Source of the DNA: Rhizonema sp. PD37
GTDB taxonomy: Bacteria; Cyanobacteriota; Cyanobacteriia; Cyanobacteriales; Nostocaceae
Length of the DNA stretch: 37,198 nucleotides
Assembly (NCBI GenBank): GCA_029379215.1
Contig: JAQYWO010000051.1
Location: 1 to 37,198 of the forward strand
Reading direction: 5' to 3'
Shown here: in pieces, positions 16,992 through 25,218 of the stretch
Numbering within the stretch: the stretch's first letter is position 1
Layout: every line of letters begins with the position of its first letter
Notes under the pieces: model-generated
Database searches by the model: none
What the model saw: only the letters and a program-made list of their open reading frames with translations
Told to the model about the DNA's origin: nothing
Position numbers and translations under genes: made by a program

Positions 16992-19217
16992 TTACCGTTC
17001 TTCTTTAATATGGGGAGCCGCAAGAGTCTTAGGTATAGATGTTGGTAACATGAACTCTGGTTCAACTTGAGCTTTCGTGTAGTAGAAGTCGCTTTCGGGT
17101 TCTTGTTTCACATTCACACCGTTTAATACCATACCTAAGACATTTTGACCAGACTGAGTCAAAAACTCTTTAGCGACACTGGCACTTACGGAATTAATCA
17201 CCCCAGGACGAACCACCAGTAATAAACCGTCAGCTAACTTGCTTAAAATAGCGGCATCTGCCGTTCCAGATAAACTAGGGGTATCAAAAATTACACAGTC
17301 GTATCTTTGAGTTAAACTAGCGACTAATAAAGCCATTCGCTTGGAATCTAATAGTGCAACTGGATTGGAAGGTATAACTCCAGAGGGAAGAAAGTGTAGG
17401 TTGGGTATGACTTCCTGCACGATTTCATGGATTGGAAGTTGGTTAACAATAATGTTCGACAAACCCAATGTATTTGCCATTCCCCAGACATGATGCTGAA
17501 CTGGATTACGCATATCGGCATCTACTAGCAGCACCCGACGCCCTACTTGTGCCATTGCCACAGCTAAATTTGCCGCTACCTCAGACTTTCCTTCTTTGGA
17601 TACGGCACTCGTCACAGCGATCGCTTTGATCTCTTGCTCCTCCGAAGTTAAAAACTTCAAATTTGCTTGGAGCATTTGGTATGCTTCCCCAAGAGGATAG
17701 TGAGGAACGTCCCTGCCAATAATTCTCGGAAGCGATCGCTCTAACCTTTCAACCTTGGAAGAACTTTTTTTCCCTTTGCTACTAACTGAAGGAATCACAC
17801 CCAGCAGGTTGTATTTGAAAAGTTCCTTAGCTTCTTTAACCGTTTTCACAGAACGATCAATCAAATCCAAACTGAAGGCTGTAATTATACCAAGCATGAG
17901 ACCAAGAAAAACGCCACCGCCGATTACCATGCTTTTTCCCACACCAGTTGATTGATCTGGTACTATCGCAGGGGAGACGATCCGAGCATTTCCTACATTC
18001 TGGTTTTCTGTTACCTGGATTTCTTGCAATCTTGTCAAGAGTGTTTCATAAGTCGTTTGCGCTGCTTTCAGCTTTCGTTCAAGTTGTCGCTGGTTTTGTT
18101 CTAATTTAGGCAAGACATTCGCGCGTTCTTTGTAGACTATCCGTTTATTAGCCAGTGTCGTAATTTGTTTTGCCAAACCGACGCGTTCTGCCTCTAAGCG
18201 AGCATAATCTTCCAACAGTTTTTCTCGCAGCGCTCCTGTCTGCAAATCACTCTGCGAAATTTGCTGATTGCTTCCCACTGCCTGCTTTGTTCGCTGTTGG
18301 AGTAAGTTGTTAAGAGCCGCGACTTTTTCCTCTAAATTGATGACTGTCGGATGCCCTGGCAGAAGAGTACTTTGCGCCACCGTCAGCTGGCTCTGCGCTT
18401 CTTGAAGTTGAACAAGTGCTTGTTGAACTCCTGGTGTTTGACTTAATGAAGTCGCGGTTATAGTTTGCTGTGAATCAATTTTTGCCTGATTTTGGATCTT
18501 TTTTAACCGAGCGTTAACATCTCCCAGTTGCGCTTGGGCTTGAGAAATTTGCTCGTTTAATTTAGAAATATCTGTAACTGCTGCAGTTGCTTCTTCTTGT
18601 AAGGAGATAACTTGATTCTCCTCTTTGAATTTCCGCAAAGCTATTTCTGCTTGTCTGACTGCTATTTCTGTTCTAGGTATTTGTGCCAGAATAAATTCAC
18701 GTGCTGAAACTGCCTCTTCTCGATTTGCTCCTATATTATTTCTGATATAAGCCCGCATGACTGTATTGACCACTGCTGCTGCTATGTTTGGATTGTGATC
18801 AGCATAAGTGACTTGCAAGACTTCAGTTCCTTTTACCCCTTCTACCTTGAGTTGATTGGTTAAATCTTGAATTTTGAGGGGTTTACCTTTGTCATCTTTA
18901 AGATCAAGTTGTGTAATGGTTTCTTTAATGACAGGAACGGATGTAACGATTTTTGCTTGAGTATCTGATGGATTGTTGTTAATCGTTAAAGAATCTATCC
19001 GTCCGAGCCCTTCTCCTAAGCCCGTGAGAGAGGGACTATGATTCGTCTTAATTAAAAGACTTCCTTCAGCTTTGTAGGCGGGTTTGAGTGATAGTGCGAA
19101 CAAAGATGCCAGGGTAGCAACAGTTCCAAACACCGAGACTGCTGGCAACCAGCGTCGTTGCAGAACTTGAAAATGTTTTTGAACATCAATCTCTTCAAAA
19201 TTTGGTGTAGGCTCCAT
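16992..19217 (-). CDS. Wzc-like polysaccharide co-polymerase with tyrosine-kinase domain
   Basis: This 741-residue protein joins a Wzz-type chain-length domain to a bacterial tyrosine kinase domain, as in Wzc. It starts with a transmembrane helix (about residues 32-50), then a large periplasmic coiled-coil region (about 190-420) and a second helix (about 430-450, GGGVFLGLMLGIITAF). The cytoplasmic ATPase has Walker A at 535-546 (VTSAVSKEGKSE, with intact GKS), Walker A' LLVDADMRNP (about 563-572) and Walker B VIFDTPS (about 642-648). The C-terminal tail holds just one YY pair (713-714) instead of the tyrosine cluster of Escherichia coli Wzc. It is the second gene of the polysaccharide locus, starts with ATG 42 bases after the 186-residue gene, and probably controls glycan chain length and export. 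Confidence 0.95.
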   Translation of the reverse strand: MEPTPNFEEIDVQKHFQVLQRRWLPAVSVFGTVATLASLFALSLKPAYKAEGSLLIKTNHSPSLTGLGEGLGRIDSLTINNNPSDTQAKIVTSVPVIKETITQLDLKDDKGKPLKIQDLTNQLKVEGVKGTEVLQVTYADHNPNIAAAVVNTVMRAYIRNNIGANREEAVSAREFILAQIPRTEIAVRQAEIALRKFKEENQVISLQEEATAAVTDISKLNEQISQAQAQLGDVNARLKKIQNQAKIDSQQTITATSLSQTPGVQQALVQLQEAQSQLTVAQSTLLPGHPTVINLEEKVAALNNLLQQRTKQAVGSNQQISQSDLQTGALREKLLEDYARLEAERVGLAKQITTLANKRIVYKERANVLPKLEQNQRQLERKLKAAQTTYETLLTRLQEIQVTENQNVGNARIVSPAIVPDQSTGVGKSMVIGGGVFLGLMLGIITAFSLDLIDRSVKTVKEAKELFKYNLLGVIPSVSSKGKKSSSKVERLERSLPRIIGRDVPHYPLGEAYQMLQANLKFLTSEEQEIKAIAVTSAVSKEGKSEVAANLAVAMAQVGRRVLLVDADMRNPVQHHVWGMANTLGLSNIIVNQLPIHEIVQEVIPNLHFLPSGVIPSNPVALLDSKRMALLVASLTQRYDCVIFDTPSLSGTADAAILSKLADGLLLVVRPGVINSVSASVAKEFLTQSGQNVLGMVLNGVNVKQEPESDFYYTKAQVEPEFMLPTSIPKTLAAPHIKEER

Positions 19218-19258
19218 AGTTGACCGTTCTGATACATTGAATTGTGACTGTAACTGGC

Positions 19259-19819
19259 TTAACCTCTAAACTGGAAATCTTTGCTGCCGTTATAGCCAAC
19301 ATTCCGTGCATGTTTGCGAGTAAACTCACTAACAGACGGATTTCCTTCTGGGTTCATGACACCCACTACTTGCTGCCAAAGTTCTGGAGATGCTACCGAT
19401 AGATGATAAGTGCGATCGCTCTTTTGAATGTGATACCATGTTGTTTGATTGCAATCGTCACACCAGAAGCCTTCTAACCATTCACCTTCTAGTAACACTG
19501 TAGTTTTTGTCGCCATTAATCTACGAGCACTCTGTTGTCCTACCCCTCGATTTATGAGTTGTCCAACGCGATCTGCAAACAATGAATACTTTGGACTTAC
19601 ACTATGGAGATAGCATTCGTGAATTGGACAATAAATAGCTCGCCTTTTTGAGCGCTTCCGATTTCGGTCACACCTTCTGTGCAATTCAACCTCCTTCCGT
19701 TTGCCAACATACGTTAAGAAGAAATCAGTTGTCAGAACTTCTCCGCCCTTGAATATATGCCCACGAATAAATGCGCGGGGATAAAAGCGACACGCAAAGC
19801 TCCCTTTTGTGACTTTCAC
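19259..19819 (-). CDS. Unknown protein with cysteine metal-binding-like motifs
   Basis: I do not recognise this 186-residue protein by name. It begins with GTG, has no signal peptide or membrane helix, and is basic in the middle (GKRKEVELHRRC, then CDRNRKRSKRRA). It carries a CPIHEC motif (about residue 90) and a CDDC motif (about 140), plus other Cys and His residues, which suggests a zinc-binding fold. The C-terminal PSVSEFTRKHARNVGYNG has a helical, conserved look. Its length and clean reading frame suggest a real gene. It heads the polysaccharide gene run, 42 bases upstream of the wzc-like gene, so it may be co-transcribed and act in regulation or as an accessory factor. That role is a guess from position. 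Confidence 0.75.
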   Translation of the reverse strand: MKVTKGSFACRFYPRAFIRGHIFKGGEVLTTDFFLTYVGKRKEVELHRRCDRNRKRSKRRAIYCPIHECYLHSVSPKYSLFADRVGQLINRGVGQQSARRLMATKTTVLLEGEWLEGFWCDDCNQTTWYHIQKSDRTYHLSVASPELWQQVVGVMNPEGNPSVSEFTRKHARNVGYNGSKDFQFRG

Positions 19820-20078
19820 CTACTCAATTCATTTTTATTTCTCATCTTTATTTTCTCAGGACAAGTCCGTTTTAATACTTGCTATTAATATCCAGCACTG
19901 AACTATAGACAGTTTGGTGTTGGGAAGCCAGTACACCCTTGTTAGTTTCTTTTTTGCTCCCGTTATCGTACATGAGAGTGGTAAATTTCGGTAGTTGGAG
20001 TAATTCGAGAGTGATTATCCGGACTTTATCTAAGTTCTTTTTTCAAATTACTAGTATTCAGCTAAATGATTGTGCATA

Positions 20079-20098
20079 AAAAAGACCCCTTCAGGGGC
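20079..20098 (-). terminator. Minus-strand terminator or attenuator
   Basis: On the minus strand GCCCC-TGAA-GGGGT is followed by CTTTTTTA, a compact GC-stem plus U-run. The nearest gene upstream on that strand is aspS over 1.4 kb away, so it more likely ends a small RNA or acts in the leader of the 186-residue gene and wzc. Confidence 0.65.
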
Positions 20099-20280
20099 AG
20101 TATTCGGTCATCGGTTTCTCTTAAGCTTCTAATTTTGGTTACACTATCTCTGCGATTCGACCTTATTCAATCTGTAAACATATTACAAATCAATAAGGTT
20201 ACGTTGGAGGGACTGAGATCTCATGGACCATCAAAGCCCAACTCCAGACCTTGAAAATTAGCTATTTAAACTAGGATGAC
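20084..20280 (-). ncRNA. Candidate structured small RNA or leader
   Basis: About 190 bases before the terminator are rich in pairing on the minus strand. A long hairpin joins ACCTTATT (on both strands) across 20160-20199, with a second layer of pairing (ATTTGTAA/TTTACAGAT, one G-U). The outer ATCTC/GAGAT pair flanks it. Whether this is a free-standing RNA or the untranslated leader of the polysaccharide locus is open. Size and structure alone do not name a known family. Confidence 0.35.
20160..20199. repeat. Strong imperfect inverted repeat
   Basis: ACCTTATT (20160-20167) and AATAAGGT (20192-20199) are exact complements. The inner bases continue the stem with small internal loops to about 17 pairs. 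It is the core of the proposed structured RNA. Confidence 0.75.
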
Positions 20281-20622
20281 AATTGGTAGATATCACAATG
20301 CTACTTACAATTCACACCATAGTGAGAGCAGCATATTACATACTCTAATTTTAACACACACCTGGAAAATAGGAAAAATTTATACACTGCAACATTCAAA
20401 TGCAATACATTAAATATTTTCCACATCTTGATATATATTACCTGATACTTGGTATATGTATAACAAGCTTTGATAGTTTTATTGTATTTTTTTATATATA
20501 AACTTCATAATGCCGATATTGTGTCCTTTCAACCGTATCGTCTTGATCCCCAAACTCGGACGCTTCTCCAGTAATTTACCAGTTATCATTGCCATAAGCG
20601 GCTAAAAAAGAAAAATTAAACC

Positions 20623-21258
20623 ATGTTTGCTCTTGTCTCCACAGAAAAGATTCAATTGCCCCCTGGTTCCGTAGTGCGGTTGCCTGCTACCTGGCAGGAT
20701 TATCAGAGTCTTTGCAAGCAACGCGGTGATGGTTCAATTCCGCGCATCAAATATTATGATGGAGAAGTGTTGCTAATGTCGCCTTTGCGCGTACACGGTC
20801 GAGATGCCAATCTAATTTCGGACATTGTTAAAGCACTGTTGGATAGCGATGAACGAGAATATGATGCTTTTACCCCTGTGACCATGACTTTACCAGAAGA
20901 AAGCGGCATCGAGCCAGACTATTGTTTTTACATTGATAAATGGCAAGCGGTATCTGGCAAAAAGCGAATTGACTGGCAAAATGATCCCCCACCTGATTTG
21001 GTGATAGAAATTGATGTTACCAGCTATTCGGATGTGCAGGACTATCTCCCCTACCGCGTGCCTGAAGTATGGCTCTACAAAAATCAGCAGACTTTAATTT
21101 ATCAGTTGCAGGGTGCAACCTATCAACTTCAAACCCATAGCCGCTATTTCCCAGACTTTGACTTACAGAGCGCGATCGCTCGCTGTATGCACATTGCCTA
21201 TAATCGCAATACCAGTTCTGCCATCCGCGATCTCAAACAATATTTGAACAATGCTTGA
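20623..21258 (+). CDS. Uma2-family (DUF820) PD-(D/E)XK nuclease-like protein
   Basis: This 211-residue protein belongs to the Uma2/DUF820 family, a restriction-endonuclease-like fold that is greatly expanded in cyanobacteria. The sequence shows YYDGEVLLMSPLRVHG near the N-terminus, SGIEPDYCFYI in the middle (with the conserved Asp), and PPDLVIEIDVTS (the Asp and Glu of the PD-(D/E)XK core) at about residues 123-134, followed by YRVPEVWLYKN. The length is normal. No nuclease activity has been well defined for most members, so the function is unproven. It starts with ATG; the spacer in front has no obvious ribosome-binding site. It stands alone on the plus strand, divergent from the polysaccharide locus. 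Confidence 0.92.
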   Translation: MFALVSTEKIQLPPGSVVRLPATWQDYQSLCKQRGDGSIPRIKYYDGEVLLMSPLRVHGRDANLISDIVKALLDSDEREYDAFTPVTMTLPEESGIEPDYCFYIDKWQAVSGKKRIDWQNDPPPDLVIEIDVTSYSDVQDYLPYRVPEVWLYKNQQTLIYQLQGATYQLQTHSRYFPDFDLQSAIARCMHIAYNRNTSSAIRDLKQYLNNA

Positions 21259-21298
21259 CAACAGTAACTTTTCTATTTGGACTTTAGACAATAATGAG

Positions 21299-21434
21299 TT
21301 GTCCGCGAACATAATGACTTTGGAGCGCGAATTCATGTTATCCGCAATTTTTACCGTGAGCAGCTACGATATCTCAAGATTTTTGGCGCAGCGATCACAA
21401 TTCACCAACACTCATCACATAATTTGCGCTCCAA
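21299..21434. repeat. TnsB-site-like array or degenerate inverted-repeat element
   Basis: Three related boxes (TTGTCCGCGAACATAA at 21299-21314, TTGGAGCGCGAATTCA at 21320-21335, TGTTATCCGCAATTTT at 21336-21351) occur at 16-21 base spacing. An arm at 21421-21434 is nearly the reverse complement of 21320-21333 (13 of 14). Spaced boxes like these resemble transposon-end arrays of Tn7/Mu-type elements, but no transposase is near. It could also be a MITE-like remnant. Confidence 0.35.
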
Positions 21435-21499
21435 AATTGCAATTAGCCTTCTTTTAACCCTATGGGACCACGTGCGGCGAGTCCTAAGTCCAATACTCT

Positions 21500-21520
21500 C
21501 AGCACTCAGCACTCAGCACT
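21500..21520. repeat. Short tandem repeat CAGCACT
   Basis: Three tandem copies of the heptamer CAGCACT lie just past the end of aspS. This repeat type is common in heterocyst-forming cyanobacterial spacers and has no coding meaning. Confidence 0.8.
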
Positions 21521-21523
21521 TAT

Positions 21524-23311
21524 CTATGACTTCGGCTTGTAAGTCGAGGCAACTTGTAACTCCTTCAACTGTTTGTCATCCACCTTTGACGGTGCATCGG
21601 TTAATAAGCAACGTGCTTGTTGCGTCTTTGGAAAAGCAATCACATCCCGAATTGATTCCTCTCCAGTAAGTAACATAACCAAACGATCAACTCCATAGGC
21701 AATTCCACCATGTGGTGGAGTTCCGTATTCAAACGCCTCTAAGAGAAAGCCGAATTTATTGTGTGCTTCTTCTGGAGAAAGTCCGATCGCCTCAAACACC
21801 TGTTCTTGAATTTCCCGTTGATAGATCCGTAAACTACCCCCACCAATTTCAAAACCGTTAAATACCAAATCGTAAGCTTGTGCTCTGGCTGTTTTCAGAT
21901 CACTTATGTCATCAGGATGCGGTGCAGTGAACGGGTGATGCAGTGCTTCGAGACGCAGTTCGGTGGCATTCCACTCAAACATGGGAAATTCTACCACCCA
22001 AAGTAAGTTGATTTTTTCAGGATCTATTAAGTTAAATTCCTTAGCGATCGCTTGACGCAACCTGTCTAAAGTTTTATTCACAGTCGCAACGTCACCAGCT
22101 CCAAAAAGCAGCAAATGACCTGGTTTTGCACCTGTTCGTCGCAAAATTTCCTGTTTTTGCTCTTCACTGAGGTTGTCTTTAATTGCGCCGATGGTATCGA
22201 TTTCACCATCTTCCCTCACCCGGATGTAAGCTAAACCTTTAGCGCCGGCTTCATTAGCTTCTTTAAATAAGTCCCCACCTGGTTTGATCCGAACATTAGA
22301 AATGACATCGTTGCCGTCAGGAATTGGCAGAATTTTGACAATACCATAATTGGCAACGGCTTCCCGAAAAACTTTAAAATTACAGTCTTTCACTACATCC
22401 GAGACATCGACGAGTTTCAAACCAAACCGAGTATCTGGTTTATCCGAACCGTAATGTTCCATCGCCTCCCCATATGTCAAACGGGGGAAAGGACGGTGTA
22501 ACTCAATACCTTTGACTATCTTAAAGATATGACAAATTAGCTTCTCGTTGAGTTCAATAATTTCCTCTTGAGACATGAAGCTCATTTCCATGTCCAACTG
22601 AGTAAATTCTGGTTGTCTGTCAGCACGCAAGTCTTCATCGCGGAAGCAACGAGCAATTTGATAGTATCTGTCTAAGCCAGAAACCATCAGCAACTGCTTG
22701 AAAAGCTGCGGTGATTGTGGTAATGCGAACCACTCCCCTGGATTGACGCGACTGGGTAAAATGTAATCCCGCGCACCTTCTGGAGTGGAACGGGTAAGAA
22801 TGGGTGTTTCGACTTCGATAAAACCTTCCACATCTTCCAAGTAGCCACGCATGGCCTTGACAATTTGATGACGTACTTGTATGTTACGTGCCATGCGATC
22901 GCGCCGTAAATCCAAATAGCGATACTTCAGTCGCAAATCTTCTCGAACTTGATCGCTGTCTGCAGTGGAAACTTGAAAAGGAAGTTGTGAGTTGACAGCG
23001 TTAAGCAATTTAATTTGCTCGGCGTAGATTTCTACCTCGCCTGTAGGTATGCGAGCATTTAAAGATTCTTCAGGACGTTGCGTTACCCTGCCTATAATTT
23101 GGACAACGTATTCATTTCGCAGGCTACTTGCCTGTTCGTAGGAATTTGGGGTGCGCTGTGGATCGCTGACAATTTGTACAACTCCAGAGCGATCGCGCAA
23201 ATCTAAAAATATCACGCCCCCATGATCGCGGCGACGGTCTACCCATCCATACAAGGTGACAGTTTCTCCAATATGTTCCTTTCGGAGTTCGCCGCAATAG
23301 TGAGTTCGCAT
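21524..23311 (-). CDS. aspS: Aspartyl-tRNA synthetase
   Basis: This 595-residue class II aminoacyl-tRNA synthetase attaches aspartate to tRNA(Asp) and, in many bacteria lacking AsnRS or GatCAB specificity, may also charge tRNA(Asn). It has the N-terminal OB-fold anticodon-binding domain ([24 protein letters not shown], about 17-40), then motif 2 as [18 protein letters not shown] and motif 3 as [14 protein letters not shown] near the C-terminus. The bacterial GAD insertion domain lies between motifs 2 and 3 (about residues 290-410). The length is normal for bacterial AspRS. It has an ATG start and runs from near the spacer repeats on one side. It is a housekeeping gene and shows no damage. Confidence 0.97.
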   Translation of the reverse strand: MRTHYCGELRKEHIGETVTLYGWVDRRRDHGGVIFLDLRDRSGVVQIVSDPQRTPNSYEQASSLRNEYVVQIIGRVTQRPEESLNARIPTGEVEIYAEQIKLLNAVNSQLPFQVSTADSDQVREDLRLKYRYLDLRRDRMARNIQVRHQIVKAMRGYLEDVEGFIEVETPILTRSTPEGARDYILPSRVNPGEWFALPQSPQLFKQLLMVSGLDRYYQIARCFRDEDLRADRQPEFTQLDMEMSFMSQEEIIELNEKLICHIFKIVKGIELHRPFPRLTYGEAMEHYGSDKPDTRFGLKLVDVSDVVKDCNFKVFREAVANYGIVKILPIPDGNDVISNVRIKPGGDLFKEANEAGAKGLAYIRVREDGEIDTIGAIKDNLSEEQKQEILRRTGAKPGHLLLFGAGDVATVNKTLDRLRQAIAKEFNLIDPEKINLLWVVEFPMFEWNATELRLEALHHPFTAPHPDDISDLKTARAQAYDLVFNGFEIGGGSLRIYQREIQEQVFEAIGLSPEEAHNKFGFLLEAFEYGTPPHGGIAYGVDRLVMLLTGEESIRDVIAFPKTQQARCLLTDAPSKVDDKQLKELQVASTYKPKS

Positions 23312-23431
23312 AGGTCTTAATTTTCAATAACGAAGCTAAAAAAAATACAATCAGTTAGAATATCCCTACAGATGAATCTGAGGGATTCAGCCAAATAGTA
23401 GCAATTCTAATATGGACGCTCAAATATAGCA

Positions 23432-23471
23432 ACGGATGAGTTGTCCATCGTTTTATAGACAACTCATCCGT
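23432..23471. repeat. Perfect 14-bp inverted repeat
   Basis: ACGGATGAGTTGTC (23432-23445) and GACAACTCATCCGT (23458-23471) form a perfect 14-bp stem with a 12-base loop between aspS and the next minus-strand gene. No T-run follows, so it may be a palindromic repeat or a factor-assisted end signal. Confidence 0.75.
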
Positions 23472-23503
23472 CACACTTATTAAATTCTACCCGTTTTTAC
23501 TCC

Positions 23504-23950
23504 TTAAGAACGAGGACGTGGAGCAAAGAAAGCATCCCATGCGGCTTTAGCTGCATCCTGAAAGCGATCACCGAGTTCTGCAACTCCTTCAACAAGCAAG
23601 TTCCAGTTTTTCTCAGCATCTTCTTGAATGATCGTCCAGGATCTTTCCAAGCGATCGCGTTCAATGAGTTTATCGCCCTCAATCGCTTCCCGCGCCCGAC
23701 GTACCGCATTTAAGTAGGTTTCCAACGTGAGAGTTCCTGCTGATTGCGCCTAGGAATGTGCACGTCTTCTGATTGCCTCAATTAGTGCCTTGGTTTCATG
23801 CTTCGCTTCCGCAGTCTCCCCAACCATCTCGGTTTCCACTATTTCATTGGTTTGAGGGCTAACTTGGACGACAACCAAATTTTCTCCATCATTATTTGCA
23901 TTGTAAGTCGTATTACTAGATAGCGGTATCTTGGAGTCAAACGGAGTCAT
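23504..23950 (-). pseudogene. Conserved-type small protein gene split by an in-frame TAG
   Basis: Two stretches of 66 codons (23950-23753) and 73 codons (23725-23504) lie in the same reading frame, separated by a single TAG at 23750-23752. Without the stop the frame reads on through AQSAGTLT into the second stretch, giving one ORF of about 148 residues that ends with APRPRS. The first part has an acidic, disordered-looking N-terminus and the second is helical and charged (RRAREAIEGDKLIERDRLE), so the joined protein would be a helical cyanobacterial-type protein. I do not know its function. The second stretch could start alone at a TTG with AGGAAC upstream, but a nonsense mutation or a sequencing error in one gene is simpler. 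It overlaps the preceding small gene by an ATGA. Confidence 0.65.
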
Positions 23951-24132
23951 TCCGAGTCTATGTCTCTAATAATACGCTCCAAGCACTCACTTGCACTAAG
24001 ATTAGCATCAATAGCAAGTGCAAGCAACTTTCTCCACGCGGTAGGGGTAATAACTACCATATGCCTTTCTTTCATTTCATCGTAAAAAACAGGCTGATTT
24101 CTTATTCTCTTTTTCCCTTTACTTGGTTGCAT
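23947..24132 (-). CDS. Small ribbon-helix-helix-like protein
   Basis: This 61-residue protein has a basic N-terminus (MQPSKGKKRIRNQP), then HMVVITPTAWRKLLALAI and NLSASECLERIIRD. The strand-helix-helix pattern, with S-x-S-E at the start of the second helix, resembles ribbon-helix-helix DNA-binding proteins that act as repressors or antitoxins. It ends in an ATGA overlap with the next gene, so the two are translationally coupled. Whether it is an antitoxin or an operon repressor is unknown. No toxin family is evident in the partner. Confidence 0.6.
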   Translation of the reverse strand: MQPSKGKKRIRNQPVFYDEMKERHMVVITPTAWRKLLALAIDANLSASECLERIIRDIDSE

Positions 24133-24296
24133 ATTGTATTAAGTGTAGATATACTAATAGCCGCCTCGATAGCTGGTGGAAGCGACTACAGAGGAGCCGA
24201 AAAAAGTGAACAAATACGGTGCTTGACTCCGCTATTTGGCTACTCATGTTATTTCTCCTTTGTTAATAGTTGCTAAAAAGAGTGCGGCGGAAATCA

Positions 24297-24340
24297 AACA
24301 CTTAATTCATAATCCTCAAAAAGCTTATGAATTAAGTGTT
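24297..24340. repeat. Perfect 15-bp hairpin downstream of htpX
   Basis: AACACTTAATTCATA (24297-24311) and TATGAATTAAGTGTT (24326-24340) form a perfect 15-bp stem with a 14-base loop, eight bases past the htpX stop. On the minus strand it is followed only by TTGATTT, so a terminator role is possible but weak. Confidence 0.7.
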
Positions 24341-24347
24341 GTAATTT

Positions 24348-25218
24348 TTAACTCCTAGCCGAATACTGAAGTTGTTCTAACTTCCGCAATGCGGCAACCC
24401 GTGCCTCAGTTGAGGGGTGACTAGAAAATAAATTGCTGAATAACTGCCCGGAAAAGGCGTTTGTAATCAACAACGGTTCAAAGGCTGGATTTCCATGCAA
24501 GGGAGCTTGCTGTGCAGCCGATTCCAAACGTTGCAGTGCACTTGCTAAGGCGCGGGGATTACCAGTCAATCTAGCAGAACCTGCATCCGCTGCAAATTCC
24601 CTTGTGCGCGAGATTGCTAGTTGAATAATTGTTGCCGCAATTGGGGCAAGTATAACTGTCAAAAGTATACCCAAAGGATTTGGACCATTGCGGTCATCTC
24701 GCGAGTACGGTGAATACCACATACCGTAGCTGAGAGTTTGAGCTAAAAACCCAATTGCACCTGCTATTGTTGCGGCGACAGCTTGCGTTAATGTGTCACG
24801 GTTGGCAACGTGCGTCAGTTCGTGCCCAATAACAGCTTCAAGTTCATCATCTGGTAATAAATTTAAAATACCTTCGCTGACAGCAACAGCAGCATGTTCG
24901 GGATCTCGTCCCGTCGCAAATGCGATATTCCGCTGGGCTAGGGAAGATGTAGATTTTTGGTATGGGTAGACTCGCGCGATCGCACAATCTCTGTACCATC
25001 TGATAAAGCCCTGGTGCTTCTCGTAGTGAAACAGGTTGAGCCCGATACGCAGCTAGCGCTATTTTATCTGATTGGTACCAGGAAAATAGGTTTGTCACGG
25101 CTGCTAACGCGATTCCGATCATCACGCCAGTAGTTCCGCCAATTATCCAATAGCTAATGGTGATCAAGATACCACTCAGCGTAGCTAGCAAAGCAGCAGT
25201 TCTTAGTTGATTTTTCAT
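24348..25218 (-). pseudogene. htpX: Frameshifted HtpX-like M48 metalloprotease
   Basis: HtpX is a zinc metalloprotease of the inner membrane that degrades misfolded membrane proteins. The N-terminal part (25218 down to about 24940) reads KNQLRTAALLATLSGIL, with membrane helices and KIYIFPS. The frame then drifts into a nonsense tail RTCCCCCQRRYF. In the alternative frame the sequence resumes FATGRDPEHAAVAVSEG, then EAVIGHELTHVANRD with the HExxH zinc site (24810-24824), and runs to the natural end LEQLQYSARS. The whole length, 871 bases, is one base more than a 289-codon gene, so a single insertion (or two-base loss) around 24925-24945 explains it. It is either a real pseudogene or a sequencing/assembly error. 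Confidence 0.85.

Larger units (their letters stand above)
19820..20622. other. AT-rich spacer upstream of the polysaccharide locus
   Basis: This 803-base spacer separates the divergent 186-residue gene and the Uma2 gene. It holds a minus-strand terminator-like hairpin (20079-20098), a strong inverted repeat (20160-20199), nested smaller pairings, and a low-confidence palindromic box near 20431-20461 (ATATATATTACC ... GGTATATGTAT). The promoters for both directions must lie within it. No ORF looks real; the ORF at 20066-20254 crosses the hairpins. Confidence 0.6.

Noticed and set aside
20066..20254. 62-codon plus-strand ORF
   Set aside because: It crosses the terminator and hairpin DNA, has no ribosome-binding site and no recognisable protein features.
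20431..20461. Palindromic box as an operator
   Set aside because: The arms are AT-rich and imperfect; in AT-rich DNA such a match is expected by chance, so it is only mentioned in the spacer entry.
21251..21457. 68-codon ORF after the Uma2 gene
   Set aside because: It lies on the repeat array at 21299-21434, so the reading frame is probably accidental.
23497..23709. 70-codon minus-strand ORF overlapping the split gene
   Set aside because: It is a different frame of the same DNA. The frame with continuous helical sequence across the TAG is more coherent.
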